Of a stretch of DNA of 64,000 bases, positions 10,717 to 22,882 are shown piece by piece; positions within the stretch are counted from its first letter, which is position 1; every line of letters begins with the position of its first letter. A program made the position numbers and the translations under genes. The stretch is from Eutypella sp. D-1. Lineage: Eukaryota > Ascomycota > Sordariomycetes > Xylariales > Diatrypaceae. The notes below the pieces were generated by a model, which saw only the letters and a list, made by a program, of their open reading frames with translations, had not been told where the DNA came from and ran no database searches. Location: positions 1,612,001 through 1,676,000 of the forward strand of contig JAJTTP010000008.1 in NCBI GenBank assembly GCA_023313575.1. Direction: 5' to 3'.

Positions 10717-13700
10717 TCAGTTCGTAACCTTGCTCATCTGGACGAGGCGCTTGACACCGACCTGTAAAGAATTTTGAGTTAGCGTCACATGTACACATAT
10801 ACCACAGCCAGGGGAGATGGCTAGTTAGTAAAACAGTAGACAGCGATAAACATACCATCCAGTTCCCGCACTCCTCCGTCTTATCGCGCTGGATCTCGAC
10901 CTGCAGGCGCTGGGCCTCGGGATAATTCTTGGCCTCGAGAGCATTGGCGAGCTCCGTGAGCTGCGCGATGGTATCGGGCTGCACCAGCTCCTCGTTGTTT
11001 AGGTGGTCGAATAGTAGGCCGAGTCTTTTCTGCGTGTCTTTCACCTGCGGCGCGAACGATGCGGGCGCCTTGCTCGCTACCCGCTGCATGTCCCGGCTGA
11101 ACACGTCTACGAGCTGTTGCGCGCTCGGAGGGATGTGGGATCGGTCTCCCGGCGGGTGGCGTGGCTTCGCGGGGGGTGTCGCCTGTGCTGGGGGAGGCGC
11201 GGGCGTGGATGCCGCGGACGGTGGTCCGTTACCTGGCAGGGGGCCGACGGGAGGGGGGCCCTGTTGCGCGGGCGGCGTGCCGTAGGGAGATGGGGCATAT
11301 TGGCTCTGCGATGGAGTACCACCGGGTGCCGGGGCATAGGGGTTCGGAGGCGGAGGTCGGCCGGCAGCGGGAGGTGGCACCATGCCCGGGTGTTGCGGAG
11401 GCTGGCTACCGGGAGCCGGGGCCGGGGCTGGCGAAGGCGCATACCTGTTGCTAGGCGGCGCAGCCGACGGTGCGGTACCGTAGGGGGATGCTGTCCTTGG
11501 GACCATGTTTCCCATCGGAGGCGGCTGAGGTAGACCAGGCCCACCTGCAGCCTGCGGAGGCGCATAGGCGTTCGTGACAGACCCGGGTCGGGGAGGCGGC
11601 GGCATCTGGCCAGCCTGAGGGGGTCCGCCGAGAGGAGACATGACCCTCGCGGGCGCAGGTCCCTTAGGAGGCGGAGGTGGGGTCGCTCGCTGTGAGCCGT
11701 AAGGGCTCTGGGGAGGCGGCATACCTGGGGTCGCCTGGTTGAAGGGAGCAGCAACGGGAGCCATGCTGGGCGTGTTTCTCCTAGGAGGTGGCCTCGAGAC
11801 CATGGGCACGTCATTCCAGTTGCCAGCTTCCCCGGCTCTGGGCGGAGGGGGTTTCGAAGCTGGTGGCGCGTTGCTAGGGGGCGGGCCATATCCGGGATGG
11901 GATGGGGCAAACTGCGATGGCGGCGGTTGCGACGGCTGGTAGCCCTGAGGTGCGTAGGGAGAAGACGTCGTGGGAGGCGCATATGGGTTGGCGGCAGGCG
12001 TCTGCGTGGGAGGGGCGTAGGGGTTCGCAGCAGGTGTTTGTGCGGGAGGGCCATATGGGTTCGCCGCGGGTTGGACCGGGGGCAGAGTGGCGGCAGGTCC
12101 GTAGGAAGTAGCGGGACTAATGCCAGGTGCAGCCTGAGGGGCCCCGGGCTGGTATCCGGGCTGAACACGGGAAGACGCGCGGGGGTTGACCGCCGGCTGT
12201 CTGGCGGGCTGTCTCGCGGCGGCCTGGGGAGCCGGTTTCTGAGTCGCCAGTCGTATCCGCTCCCGCGCGACATCGGCGGAGGCGTACTTGCCAGGGAGGA
12301 GGCTGAGATACTTCTGCGCAGTAGCTAGCTGGCCGTGCGCGGCCACGATGTCGGCATACTCGAGATACTTGGCGTATAGGGCAGCCAGCTTCCAGTCCGA
12401 ATCAAGAGTCGTCTCGGTGTCCTGGAACTTCGTCACGTGGCGGAAGACCTCCACCTTCTCGATGAAAGCTTGTAGCGTCCTCGCGTGGATAGAGAACGCC
12501 GAGTCGGCTCCCTCGGACAGGCCCGCCTTCTCGGACTCTTGCAGTTCCGAGATCCAGATGTCTACCACCTTCTCGAGCTTGGCGCCGACTAGGTAGCAGA
12601 AAGAGGCGTCCTTCCTAGAACCACCCTCAATGATGCGGTCACCAAGGGCCTCGCACAGATCGGGGAACTCAGCCGGGTCCGCGAAGGTGCATAGCGTAAC
12701 CATGGTCTCCTTCCAGTCAGCCAGGTCGGCATTGTAGACAACATCCCACAGGTTCTTGACGATAACCGAACCTAGGAGTCGTAGGTAGTTCGGCATGCCG
12801 GTCTTCTGAGATAGGTAAGCCGACTGTACCCTGTCCACTAGCTCTTTCCCGCCGGAGTTCGCAATGACGAAAGCATCAGCCATGAGCCCTTCCTTCAAGC
12901 AAATCTCCGTAGCCTTCTCGAAATTGCCCAGGATCAGCGCCTTGGTGATCTGCTTCTCCGCAGCACTGTCACTCTCGCCAAACAGATGGAAGGGGTTATC
13001 GGTCTTGGCTCCCTTGGTGGCAGAGAGGTTGGCCAGGAAATCATCGTCACCGTCCGGTCCGTCAGCGAAGAAAGTGGACATGCTCTTCTTGTGGCCCTTC
13101 TTCCCCTTCTTGGACTTCTCGGGCTTGGCTTCTTCGGGCTTTTCCTCCTTCTCTGGCTCTGCGGTTTCCTCGGCGACACCGTTCGTAGACTCCTCGTCCT
13201 CTTTCAGACCCAAGTACTCGACAATCTTCTGCCGGGGGTTCTCGGCGAGCAGGGTCTCCATGATGCGCCATTCGGCCTTCTCTTCCTCCGTCTTGGCCTC
13301 CTCCATGTGCGACTCGCAGATGGCAGCCACGTCTCCGGACTTCAGAGACTCCTCGAACTTCTCGGTGGCAGAGCCGATGTCGGAATCGACGGAGAACTGG
13401 GAGATCTCGATCTTGGAGGAGCGCTTCTGACCGGGCTGGGTCGGAACCTCCTTCAAGAGGACAATTTTACCACCAAACCCGAAAGCAGCACTGATGGGCC
13501 TTTCGAACCACTTGGGCGCCTTTGCCAGGGAGAAGGTTGCGTCCTGAGGTTGTGTTTGGGCCTGGGTGAAGAAATCCTCGCCGTCTAACGTGCTTTGGGT
13601 GGTGTTTTGAGTGGCGGAGGGGTTCGTGTTCTGGAGGGTCTGGATGGTGATCTTACCATCAAAGGACGCGGTCGCCGATAGGTTGGGGTTGTCGGGGTTG

Positions 13701-14688
13701 AACCTCGTCAGGAAGGTCCAGTTGGTAACCTCGGGGAATTCGCCATACCGCTCGCCGGTCTGGGGGTTCCAGATCAAGGATCGGTTGTCCTTGCCGCTCG
13801 AGATCAAGAGGTCAGCATCCTGCTGGCACCAAGACACAGACAGGACACCCTGGTCGTGGCCTTGCAGCACCCTCTCGGGAGCGTTGGAATTGCGCAGGTT
13901 CCAGAGCAGGATGACGGGAGTGGTATCATCGGGGGTAGCGGTCACGAGCTTCGTGGAGCTGTGGGGATCCCACGCAATGGAAGCGACGGCCTTCCGGTTA
14001 TTGTTGAGCGTCAAAGACGCCTTCTTCGTCTTCAGATCCCAGACGGTGACGAACCCGCCGGTGCCACCCGTAGCCAGGATATGAGCCACCTTCAAATTCC
14101 AGGCGACGCATTCGAGGTCATCGGAGCGAGCGGCGGCGGTGCCCAGACGGAAGGCATTTTCGGGATCGTTGACGTCGTAGACGAAGAGTTCACCCTTGGC
14201 GCCGGCAGTGGCGAGGATCTGGGGCCTCAATGGGTTGAACTGGAGAGACTTGATAGCTCCGGTGTGCTTGGTGGTTCGGGATATTAGGGCGTTAGAGTCG
14301 CCGGCGATGAGCTTCTCGGCATCCCATAGATCAAGGGAACCGTTCTCAAGGGCACCGGCGATGACACCCTGAGGGTAGTCCTCGGACGGCTGACCCCAGG
14401 CAATATCGTAGAACCTGGGTGGTGTCTGTCAGCAGGGCCGGCGCTTGCTCGTGTTTACTTGCTTTTGTTTTCCTACCTAGAGTCGGTGACGATGCTGGCA
14501 ACAGGGTTCTGAAGTTCCAGCCCTTGGTCCTGGTTATCGAGACTAAGATCCCATAATTCCAGCTTCGTCTCATCCGAAAAGTCAGCATCGACGGCGCCCG
14601 CCCTGGTTCCGGTAACTAGAAGGGGTTTCGAGGAGCCCCGGGACCAGGCAAAGGCGGCCGTCCGCGAGATCTCTCGCAACCTGACCAT
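10717..14688 (-). CDS. sec31: Sec31, COPII outer-coat subunit, 1271 aa
   Basis: With Sec13, Sec31 forms the outer cage of COPII vesicles at ER exit sites and stimulates Sar1 GTPase through Sec23. Minus-strand exons are 14688-14477, 14414-10856 and 10761-10717 (introns 62 and 94 bp; 3816 nt with stop). The start is [16 protein letters not shown], the usual Sec31 N-terminus. WD40 blades follow ([34 protein letters not shown]) over about residues 1-400. Then come a charged linker, a helical ACE1-like region (about 540-810), a Pro/Gln/Ala-rich segment (about 830-1140) that would bind Sec23/Sar1, and a C-terminal helical domain. The last intron is needed to reach the conserved end, [15 protein letters not shown]. 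Length fits the family. The long antisense frames over the proline-rich part are shadows. Confidence 0.96.
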
Positions 14689-15709
14689 GCTGATCCGGTA
14701 GGTAGGACGAGCTCGGATCAGGAGGTGGGAGTGGGTGGAGGGCCGGTTAGAGGGGGGGGGGGGGGGATGAGGGAGGTTTAGAAGAGCGGGAAGGGGGGAA
14801 AGGGGGAGTGGGAGGGGATATGAAGGTTCCGCTACTTTTATTTGAATAATCCAACTGGCATTGAGTTTTTTTTTATCTAGACCAGCTAGGACCACGGGGA
14901 TGAATGAATTACGAGTATAGGAGTGAGGTAGGTTTATTGTCGGTGTGAGCCTGGGGGTGTTGGTGTTCAAGACGGGAGAGTAAGTAAGTATGTAAGGAAA
15001 CCAAATGTTTGATTGGAAGAAGGCTCTTGTTATTTTTAGTATTCTTAGTAGTATTAAACAGGACAGAACCTTAGAAGCAGCTTGTCCGCGCCTGGTCTTC
15101 ACTTCATGTTGCCAGATAATAGCAATTGGGGGGGGAGTTGTCCAAGGCGGGCCAGTAAGGTACGTGCATATATGTATATACTTAGGTACCTAAGTACGTA
15201 CAGGAGAAGGGGTGAGGATCTAATCTTGCCTATCCAGGTTAGACTTAAAAGGTAATCGTACCCAGCCCTGGAGGTCTGCTTGGAATTTTAGGGGGGTTTT
15301 TGAAGCAGCTTTTTGAGTGACCTCACCCACACACAAATGCAACACCTGTTCCTTCCTTCCTTCCAGGCTGCCGTTCAGCATATTACATAAGTACGTACAT
15401 AGGGTACCTGATAGTGGGGAATTGACCAACAACAAGGAGCTACGAGATCTGAGCACGGACCACAAAGAGATCATACATCGTCAACCGCTCTTCCTCTTTC
15501 CCCCACGTGACGATAACCTCTTTTTGCGGTCCATGAGCTCCGATACTTGAGTACATAAGTACATATATCTATCAACCTACGTGAACCACTACCACGTGCA
15601 TCCACGCATTATACATTCGTTAGCCATCACCAGCTAGTCATCGACACAACACCTGGGGACAAAGCAAAAACAAAAAGAAATAAAAAAAGCAACACAGCAT
15701 CCAAAAGCC
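14689..15709. other. Divergent promoter region between sec31 and the RRM gene
   Basis: No gene. It contains a run of 15 G residues at 14752-14766 within a purine-rich stretch just upstream of the sec31 start, and a TTAGGTACCTAA palindrome near 15182. It serves both divergent genes. Confidence 0.6.
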
Positions 15710-16317
15710 ATGACAGACGCAGCCCGCTGGAAAGCAACAATCTACATCGGCGGCCTAGCCCCAATGGTAACGCCAGGCTCCCTCCACGACGCCTTCGTGC
15801 CCTTCGGCGAGATCGCCGACGTCTCCCTCCCGCGCAGCGATCGCGCGGACGCCACCGATACCCGGACGGGCGAGTCCGCGCACCGCGGCTTCGCGTACGT
15901 CGAGTACGAGGACCCGGACGACGCCCGCGACGCCGTCGATAATATGGACCAGGCTGAGTTCTACGGCCGCGTGCTCCGCGTTTCGGCGGCGAAGCCGCCG
16001 AAGAGCGCTGAGGAGGGTCTTGGGAGTAAGACTGCTGTTTGGGAACAGGTAAGTCCCCCCCCCCCTCTTCTCTCCATTTACTTTTTCTTTATATCTCTTT
16101 CTGCATTGATTTTATCGACGGAAGAAAATAAATTTAGGTCTAGATAGATGGATTACTGACCGCACGACAGGAGGGCTGGTTGGCCGAGCACGCCGTCAGC
16201 GAGGAAGACAGGCTGGCTACGGATAGGGCCAAGGCCGGCGGCGAGCAGCAGGACAGGCACGACGACCCGATGCAGGGGCTCGAGGGCCTCGACGTCGCCG
16301 GGCCGAGGCCGGAGTGA
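15710..16317 (+). CDS. RRM protein of the cyclophilin-E (Cyp33) type, 161 aa
   Basis: Exons 15710-16048 and 16171-16317 (intron 122 bp, phase 0). One RNA-recognition motif spans about residues 8-92, with RNP2 IYIGGL and RNP1 RGFAYVEY, and ends GRVLRVSAAKP. This matches the RRM that precedes the isomerase in metazoan PPIE/Cyp33. Here the protein stops after a short tail (AVWEQEGWLAEHA, then acidic residues), so there is no peptidyl-prolyl isomerase domain. By family it would bind RNA in the nucleus and may join the spliceosome. It is divergent with sec31. The RRM is certain; the exact partner is not. Confidence 0.88.
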
Positions 16318-16800
16318 AACTTACTTTCTCTCCAATTATTTGGATTGCGGACAAAGTGCACATTTTTTTTCATTGTATTTCCTGCATAGCGTAGGCGTTC
16401 GGTACAGAGGCGCCCTCATCTATTTAGTATGGAAGGCTATTTAATGGCAAGGCACAGCACAGTACAGCAGGTCAATTCATAAAACGAGGAGGAATAGGGG
16501 GGGGGGAGCTTTTGTGAGATAGACATTGGGCAGACATGAACACCCCATACGGATGACCCTCGGGTTGTTGATACTCTCTGAATGAATTCGATATTCCCCT
16601 CCCCCTTAAAAAAGTTTTGAATATTTTCTTAAGAACCATATACAAATGCCGCGAACCGGTTTCCCAGCGCCGGCAGCAACATACACACACAAACCCTCCC
16701 TCCGGGATTCCTCTGCATGCCACAACTCTCCAACCCTCTTCAATCCTCCAAACTTCCCATTCACATGCATGCGATCGGTTTTCCGCGCCGCCTCCCTAGC
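16318..16800. other. Convergent 3' region
   Basis: Lies between the stops of the RRM gene (plus) and the MLRQ-family gene (minus). It contains a G-rich run near 16498-16507 and no gene. Confidence 0.5.
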
Positions 16801-17658
16801 CTAGTGCTTCTCGCCCTCGCCGTGCTCGCCGCTGCCGTGCTCGGCACCGTGGGTGGAGTGGTGCTCGGCTTGGCGGTTTTGGCGGGCGAGTCGGAGGTTC
16901 TTGTCAACGACGAACTTGCGGGAGATGGAGTAGCCGGCAGCGAAGAGGGCGAAGGCGACGACGACACCTGCAGAGATTTCCCCCCCGTGTTAGCAACGCA
17001 ACGAAACGCCTCATCCTCTAAGCCCCTCTCTCCCTCCCTGTCGCTTCCTCCCTCCTCCCCGGGGATTTCCCCCACATCCGCATATATCCCTCCTCCGGCC
17101 GGGATGTGACGGAAGGGGATGGCTAGCGAGCTAGCTAGCTGGCTATCAAGGGAGAGATGAGAGATATATGTAGGTGGTGGTTTACTGACCGAGAGGATAT
17201 AATTCGGCGGGGATCTTTCGGAGCTTGCGGAGTCGCTGGGAAATGGTATGCGCTGTTTAGGTACACGGGGTTTTCGTTAATAAAACATGTCGTTCTTTAT
17301 TGGTTTCTTGATTCTCTACGCCTGCCCCCTTCGGCGCGCGGGGAGAGTAATTCCAAGGGGCCAATGGCTTCTCAGATTGGATTGAGGACGAGACGTGGAA
17401 TATATGATCATGACGAGGATGTTGTTGGAGATCAATCATGGGAAGAACGTACCACTCTGTTCCTCCTTCTGTTGGTCGAGGGGTGGAAGGTTAGCGAAGC
17501 GACGTCATAGAGGGGGGGAAAAATCAATTATATCCTGCCCGCCGGCAGTCGGATCATATCATATCACATATAAAAAAATACAGCACGGGAAAACGTACGG
17601 GGATGGGACGCATCATGCGCGGCGACAGCCTCATCCGTAGAGCTCGGGTAGCGTACAT
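16801..17658 (-). CDS. B12D/MLRQ-family mitochondrial membrane protein, 101 aa
   Basis: Four minus-strand exons: 17658-17599, 17468-17453, 17252-17190 and 16967-16801 (306 nt with stop). The second exon is only 16 nt (encoding KEEQS plus one base). Skipping it would shift the frame, and including it gives the family's continuous core: SAHTISQRLRKL, PAELYPLGVVVAFALFAAGY, SRKFVVDKNLRLARQ. One membrane helix spans about residues 46-63, followed by a His/Glu/Gly-rich tail. B12D/MLRQ proteins (relatives of NDUFA4) sit in the inner mitochondrial membrane and have been tied to complex I or complex IV; the exact role in fungi is unsettled. The N-terminus (MYATRALRMRLSPRMM) looks like a mitochondrial targeting sequence. 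Confidence 0.85.
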
Positions 17659-18536
17659 CTTGGGCGATTTATGGGGTTGATTGGTTTTTGTTTATTTATT
17701 GGGAGATCCCTTTTATTTTATTTTGTTTGGAGGTGGTGATGGTGGCGTCGAAAGGGGATATAGAAGGATTCCAGTCCGGCTATGTTAATCTGCCTGTGAC
17801 AAGGTGGGTGGAAGAGCTCTCTCTCTGTCTCAATAACAAAATCAACCTACCAAGGACAAAAAAAGTAGAGCAGCTTAAGGGCGGGCGGGCAAAAAGCAAG
17901 AGTCAGTGCAATTGATTGGTGGGCGGGGGGGAGGAGGTCCGGGTGTTACTGTAGGTACTTAGGTACCTACCCAAGTAATGCTTGTGTGGTAGTTAGGATA
18001 CATAATGGAACGTTCGATTGGCGGATGCTTGAAAGCCAGCTGCTCGGACCGGATTATCCAATCAGAAATTCTCAAACTGACGTTTTGGCGGGGCTTTTCA
18101 GCGGGGAACATGAGGTGAGGTCACTTTGATTTACCAGCTTGAACCAGCTGCGGAGGTCAATCTGGCAGTCTGCGGGCAGATGCGAGTAACCAGCCAGACA
18201 GCCCAGAAGGTACTCATGTACTGCAGATAGATCTATGAAGGTTCCATGTTTCCATAACTCAGACCACCACCTACCTACACTGGTGGAGCACCCTTAGAGC
18301 AACCTTGACAACCAAAATCCCTCGTCTGATTCGACGAATCGCCGTTTAATTGGTTTCCCATTAGTTAGTTACCTAGCAAGCTTTCTCCGTCCCCCGACTC
18401 CGAATCTTTCGATATCATCACCACTATTCCTGCCACCAACTTCGAACTACCAACTACAACCACCGAACGAAGTCGCCATTGCGCAAACAAGCAGCAAAAA
18501 AATCTCCCCTCAAACCAATATAAAAAATCCGCCAAA
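17659..18536. other. Divergent promoter region of two mitochondrial-protein genes
   Basis: Separates the MLRQ-family gene (minus) from cox12 (plus), so the two respiratory-chain genes may share control. It holds a TAGGTACTTAGGTACCTA palindrome near 17955 and an AT-rich CCAATATAAAAAAT stretch just before the cox12 ATG. No gene seen. Confidence 0.55.
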
Positions 18537-19280
18537 ATGTCCGACGATGAGCGCGTCACCAAGCCTTTCAAGTTCGTCACTGGTCAGTCAAAGTCCAAGT
18601 CTAATTCCCCGGAGCTCGAGCCGCATCTCCCCGGTTCACTCAGATGTACCCTAATTACGATGATGCTTTGGATGTCCTTGCTAACCTTTGTCTAGCCGGT
18701 ATGAATCCCTTTTCCCCCAAACCCCGCGACAGATGAGGCGATCAGAACAAATGCGCATAGATCATGCGGACTACCCCTCGGTCCAGGGATATAAATCCTT
18801 GCATTGGAATCTCGGAGGGACAAGAAAGAGAGAGGAAAGATGAGAAAAAAGCAGTTTTCTAACGAAAGGGTCCTTTCACCCCCCAAAACAACAACAGGTG
18901 TCGATGCTCGGTTCCCGAACATGAACCAGACCAAGCACTGCTGGCAGAACTACGTCGACTACCACAAGTGCATCAACGCCAAGGGCGAGGACTTCGCCCC
19001 GTGCCGCCAGGTAAACGCAACCGCTTCCCCTTCCCCTGGGAAACCGTCGATTTTCAAGGCCTCTCTGATCTAACCATGTTGAAAACAAAAAATTCAGTTC
19101 TTCCTCGCCTACCGATCCCTTTGCCCCAGCGGATGGTACCAGCGCTGGGACGAGCAGCGAGGTCAGCAACCCCTCTACCCCCCTTCCCCCGGAGCATTCT
19201 TTCCGCGCTATTCAATGTCACCAACTCTTAACTAACACTCGTGATCAGAGGCCGGAAACTTCCCCGCGAAGCTAGACTAA
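18537..19280 (+). CDS. cox12: Cytochrome c oxidase subunit VIb (Cox12), 84 aa
   Basis: Nuclear-encoded complex IV subunit facing the intermembrane space. Exons 18537-18582, 18898-19010, 19098-19161 and 19249-19280 (255 nt with stop). The twin-cysteine CHCH fold is complete: [11 protein letters not shown] (Cx9C) and [12 protein letters not shown] (Cx10C), the spacing typical of Cox6B/Cox12, followed by the conserved [14 protein letters not shown]. Proteins of this type have no cleavable presequence and are imported by the Mia40 relay. The first intron (315 bp) is long for this locus and may hold regulatory sequence; I found no extra conserved exon in it. Confidence 0.95.
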
Positions 19281-20299
19281 GCTAGATGCGTAGACGGGTA
19301 TCTATGTCCAGGTCGTGGGGGGACGGAGAGGAGAGGTGACTGGCTGGTCGGATAGAAACTTGGAGGGGCGGTATGATGTAGTATAAGTTGTTTCAGTTGA
19401 TAACCGTTACATAAAAAAGAAATTATTCCGGAAGCCTCTCTCCGGACTATGGTTGGTTCTCTCCGGAATACGATCGGCTTTCCACCGGATTATGTGTTTG
19501 GTTTTTTTTTTTTTTTTGGTGAAATCTGGTCTATGATTCGACATGTGATCCCCCTCCCCATGAGGACTCTCGTAAATGTAGGGAGGCCGTTCTAGGTATC
19601 GGATTATATGATGCGCTACATACGGAGGAGATGACCAGCTGGTAAGCCGTTCGGATAGACGCTCGCTCGTTGGCATGACTTCTACAACCAATAATGACCC
19701 TCGACAATAAACAGAATATATCAGCTATAGGGGGTTTGTGATTTCACCACTCACTCGATCTCACAGCTTAGGCCTGAACGCCTGCCCTTTGAATGCAACC
19801 TTGGCGAGCTGAGTAGGACAAGTTCGCGACATTACAAGTAGATGACGACATTCCGACATCGTTTATTGCACAGCTACTCATCAGTACCTTTCTTGCCCGG
19901 TGAACCAGCAGCCAGCAGGATGCATATACCCCTTTTAACCGCACGTTAACATTTGATATTTCACGACATAGGAAGGGACGAGCGTAATCAAGTAATGGGG
20001 AAAACAGCATATGATCTGGGGGAGAGAGAGGACCAGTTGGTGGTGTTGTATGATTATATTTTGGTATCGAGTATATTGCCGTTAAAAGCCATCAAAAGTC
20101 ATGCTGAACGCCATGTCGCAAATTGTGTAAATAATCGCCTACACCATTCCTGCCCGCTAGCGCCTGGTGTTGTATTCCGAGATGACAAAGGCAAATAAAC
20201 CCAATTCCCCAATATCCCTGAAACATGCCGCGAACATGAAGCCCTAAGTGTGTGTTGCTCCTCCAATGATATGATATCGAAACCAGAATCCCTATTTTC
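19281..20299. other. Convergent intergenic region between cox12 and sde2
   Basis: No gene recognised. It holds the cox12 3' UTR, a T-run near 19502-19517, and unremarkable sequence down to the sde2 stop. Confidence 0.5.
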
Positions 20300-21301
20300 C
20301 TATTTTCCACCGCCATCCTCCTCATCAGACGAACTCATGAACTCATCATCCTCATCGAACCCCGCAAACGCTCTCGTAGGTTTCGACTTCTTAGGCGCAG
20401 CAGCCTCCTTCTCCTTCAGCTGCTTCGCGTTGCCGTCACTGCTGCTTCCGCTACCGGGCCCGTCCTGCTTCTCCTCCTCATCGGCGTCGCTGCTCTCGGA
20501 ATCCTCCTCCATATCCTCAGGCTCCGTCGCGGACCCATGCGACGTCGTAGTAGTAGTAGCGAGTAAATTATCCTTATAATTCCCCGCCTTAATAGCAGCT
20601 AACACCGCATCACGGGTGCGCTCGCCCGCCTCCTCTTTATCCTCAACCCAGCGCCCATCCAGTCTAGCGCGGGTTCCACCTCCACCTCCATTCCCATTCC
20701 CCGAACGAATGTCGTGCTCGCGCTGATCAGCCGCATCGACAATCTGCTGCCACCGCTCGCGCCGCCGCTGCTTCTCGCGCTGTTCCATCTCCGGCCGGAT
20801 CGCCAGGTACTCGGCCAGCGCCTTCGCTTCGGTCACCGTGCGCAGACGGCGGCCGTCGAGGTTTCGCGAGGACGCGTTTTCGTCGCCTCGGTTTTTCTTT
20901 TTTTTAGACGACATTCGACCCCCTGCTGCGCGAAGCTGCGAGCCGAAGCCGCCTTTGCCGCCGCAGAGGGGGAGTGAGAGGCGGAGGGATAGGAAGTCTG
21001 CTGCGGCGTTGGTGTTGTTGTTGTTGTTGATTTCATTGGTGCTGATACCGTCGGTGCTGTTGCTGTCGTCGGTTTCGCTGGCGTAGAGGTCGCATATTGG
21101 TGTCGGCGAGTCCCGGAGTAATTGCTTGTTTGATATTGTCGTGAGGATGAGCCGGGACCCCGTCTGCGGTAGTCGCGACTCGATGCGCGCGTGCAGATCT
21201 GAGACGGCGGTCGTGGGAGGTAAGGGGAATGAGAGAGTGGGTGGCAGGCCGAGACCGGGGAAGGTCGTCACGAAGACGTTGATGTTTTTCTGGGTTGCCA
21301 T
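20300..21301 (-). CDS. sde2: Sde2, ubiquitin-fold spliceosome/telomere-silencing factor, 333 aa
   Basis: Single exon starting [11 protein letters not shown]. The N-terminal ~115 residues form a ubiquitin-like fold ending in CGGKGGFG (residues 113-120). In the Sde2 family this invariant GGKGG is cut by deubiquitinases after the first GG, giving a Lys-starting C-terminal part that enters the spliceosome. Then follow [14 protein letters not shown], a helical [18 protein letters not shown] segment, and an acidic Ser-rich tail ([27 protein letters not shown]). In fission yeast Sde2 promotes splicing of selected pre-mRNAs, telomeric silencing and genome stability. An Asn-rich insert (about residues 90-99) in the ubiquitin fold is lineage-specific. 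Confidence 0.93.
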   Translation of the reverse strand: MATQKNINVFVTTFPGLGLPPTLSFPLPPTTAVSDLHARIESRLPQTGSRLILTTISNKQLLRDSPTPICDLYASETDDSNSTDGISTNEINNNNNTNAAADFLSLRLSLPLCGGKGGFGSQLRAAGGRMSSKKKKNRGDENASSRNLDGRRLRTVTEAKALAEYLAIRPEMEQREKQRRRERWQQIVDAADQREHDIRSGNGNGGGGGTRARLDGRWVEDKEEAGERTRDAVLAAIKAGNYKDNLLATTTTTSHGSATEPEDMEEDSESSDADEEEKQDGPGSGSSSDGNAKQLKEKEAAAPKKSKPTRAFAGFDEDDEFMSSSDEEDGGGK

Positions 21302-22108
21302 GGCTGGCGATGTCTGTTGTCTTGTCGTTGTGCTGACTTGAATGAATGAATGAACGACTTTTGTGGTATTTGGTGGGGGGGGTTTTAGGGGAAGGAAGGT
21401 GGCGAATTGGTGGTTTTGAGGTTTGTAGATGGTAGAAAGTTGGGAAAGAATGAAGACTTGATTGATGGGATTGTTGTGGGAAGTAGGTGGTATTTAAATG
21501 GCTGTCGAATATGGTTCAAGGTTGAAACTGTATCGAAGTAGGTTCAATATGAAGGCTGAATAAATGCGATTGATAACCTTCCATGGAACCTTTAGAAGTG
21601 GAACTGAACCTTAGGTTAGCTAAAGTTGGTTGGAACCGCAACCCAGGAGCCCCGGTATGTACCGATGTACCTGTCCGGTATCTTATCAAGTAATCCCCGC
21701 TAGCTGGTTGTCGATGGTTAAATGCATACATATTCCCCGCCACAATACGAACCACTTGAACGCTATCTTATCTTGCTTATCCTGTTTGCGCCAACCTTAT
21801 CTATCTTGATAGCTAAGATAGCCACACAAGCCACAGAGCAATCGGCAAGGCTCCCCACTCAAGCCCACCCACACCCACCGATAGGGTTTTTTGCTGCCCA
21901 CCAAAAAATTCCCATCACAGCCAATTCCACTTTGGAACTCCAATCCGATAACCAAACCAACCAAACTTGGTAGTGGTAGTAGTCTTTTTATTACATTACC
22001 ACCTCTACGCGAAGTAAATCAACATCACCACCGTCAACCGTCAACGATCCTCACGGATTTCTCTAAAATCAACATCACTGACGACATTTCCACAATAATA
22101 CCGCCAAG
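21302..22108. other. Divergent promoter between sde2 and rps10
   Basis: No gene. The rps10 side is C/A-rich with pyrimidine stretches before the ATG, usual for ribosomal-protein promoters. Confidence 0.5.
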
Positions 22109-22882
22109 ATGTTGATTCCCAAGGCCGACCGCAAGAAGATCCACGAGGTTAGCAAAAGATGCCATCACCACCACCACCACCACCCACCCCATTCACCTAC
22201 CTATGCGCGCGAGAGAGAGACGAGGAGAGAAGGAGATAAACCACGGGATTCAGAAACTTTCGAGGAAGGGGGCTAACGTATTGCTTTTATTTTTTTTAAT
22301 ATAGTACCTCTTCCGTGAGGGCGTAATGGTCGCGAAGAAGGACTACAACCTTCCCAAGCACCCCGACGTCGACACCAAGAACCTCTACGTCGTCAAGGCC
22401 CTGCAGTCCCTGACCTCCCGCGGCTACGTCAAGACCCAGTTCTCCTGGCAGTACTACTACTACACCCTCACCCCCGAGGGTCTCGACTACCTTCGCGAGT
22501 GGCTGCACCTCCCCGCCGAGATCGTCCCCGCCACCCACATCAAGCAGCAGCGATCCCACGCTCCTCCCCGCGGCATGATGGGCGAGGGCGAGCGCGAGAG
22601 GCGGCCTTTCGGTCGTGGCCGTGGTGGTGACCGAGGTGACCGTGGTGACCGTGAGGGCGGCTACCGAAGACGGGATGCTGGTGAGGGTGGCAAGGAGGGC
22701 GGTGCCCCTGGTGAATTCGCTCCTCAATTGTGAGTTCCTCCTCTTATTCAGGCGCCAAGAAGAAAACCCCCAAACCAAAGTAAAGCTTGGCTACCGCTAC
22801 AGATGAAAAACTAACCTCGAATTTTCTTTCTCCCTACAGCCGTGGTGGTTTCGGCCGTGGCCGTGGCGCTCCCCCGTCGTAA
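22109..22882 (+). CDS. rps10: 40S ribosomal protein S10 (eS10), 168 aa
   Basis: Exons 22109-22147, 22305-22729 and 22840-22882 (507 nt with stop). The N-terminal winged-helix domain carries the family signature: [50 protein letters not shown], and [17 protein letters not shown]. The C-terminal third is basic and Arg/Gly-rich ([13 protein letters not shown]), ending [10 protein letters not shown]. It is longer than yeast Rps10 and similar to other filamentous fungi. eS10 sits at the beak of the small subunit near the mRNA entry side. The short first exon ending at an early intron is typical of fungal ribosomal-protein genes. Confidence 0.96.

Noticed and set aside
11107..12273. Long minus-strand frame rich in Arg, Pro and Leu
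   Set aside because: It is the shifted frame of the proline-rich part of sec31.
12986..13588. Long plus-strand frame over sec31
   Set aside because: Antisense shadow of a high-GC coding exon; no family features.
18660..18700. Extra coding exon in the first cox12 intron
   Set aside because: Direct joining of exons 1 and 2 gives the family sequence VTGVDARFP with nothing missing.
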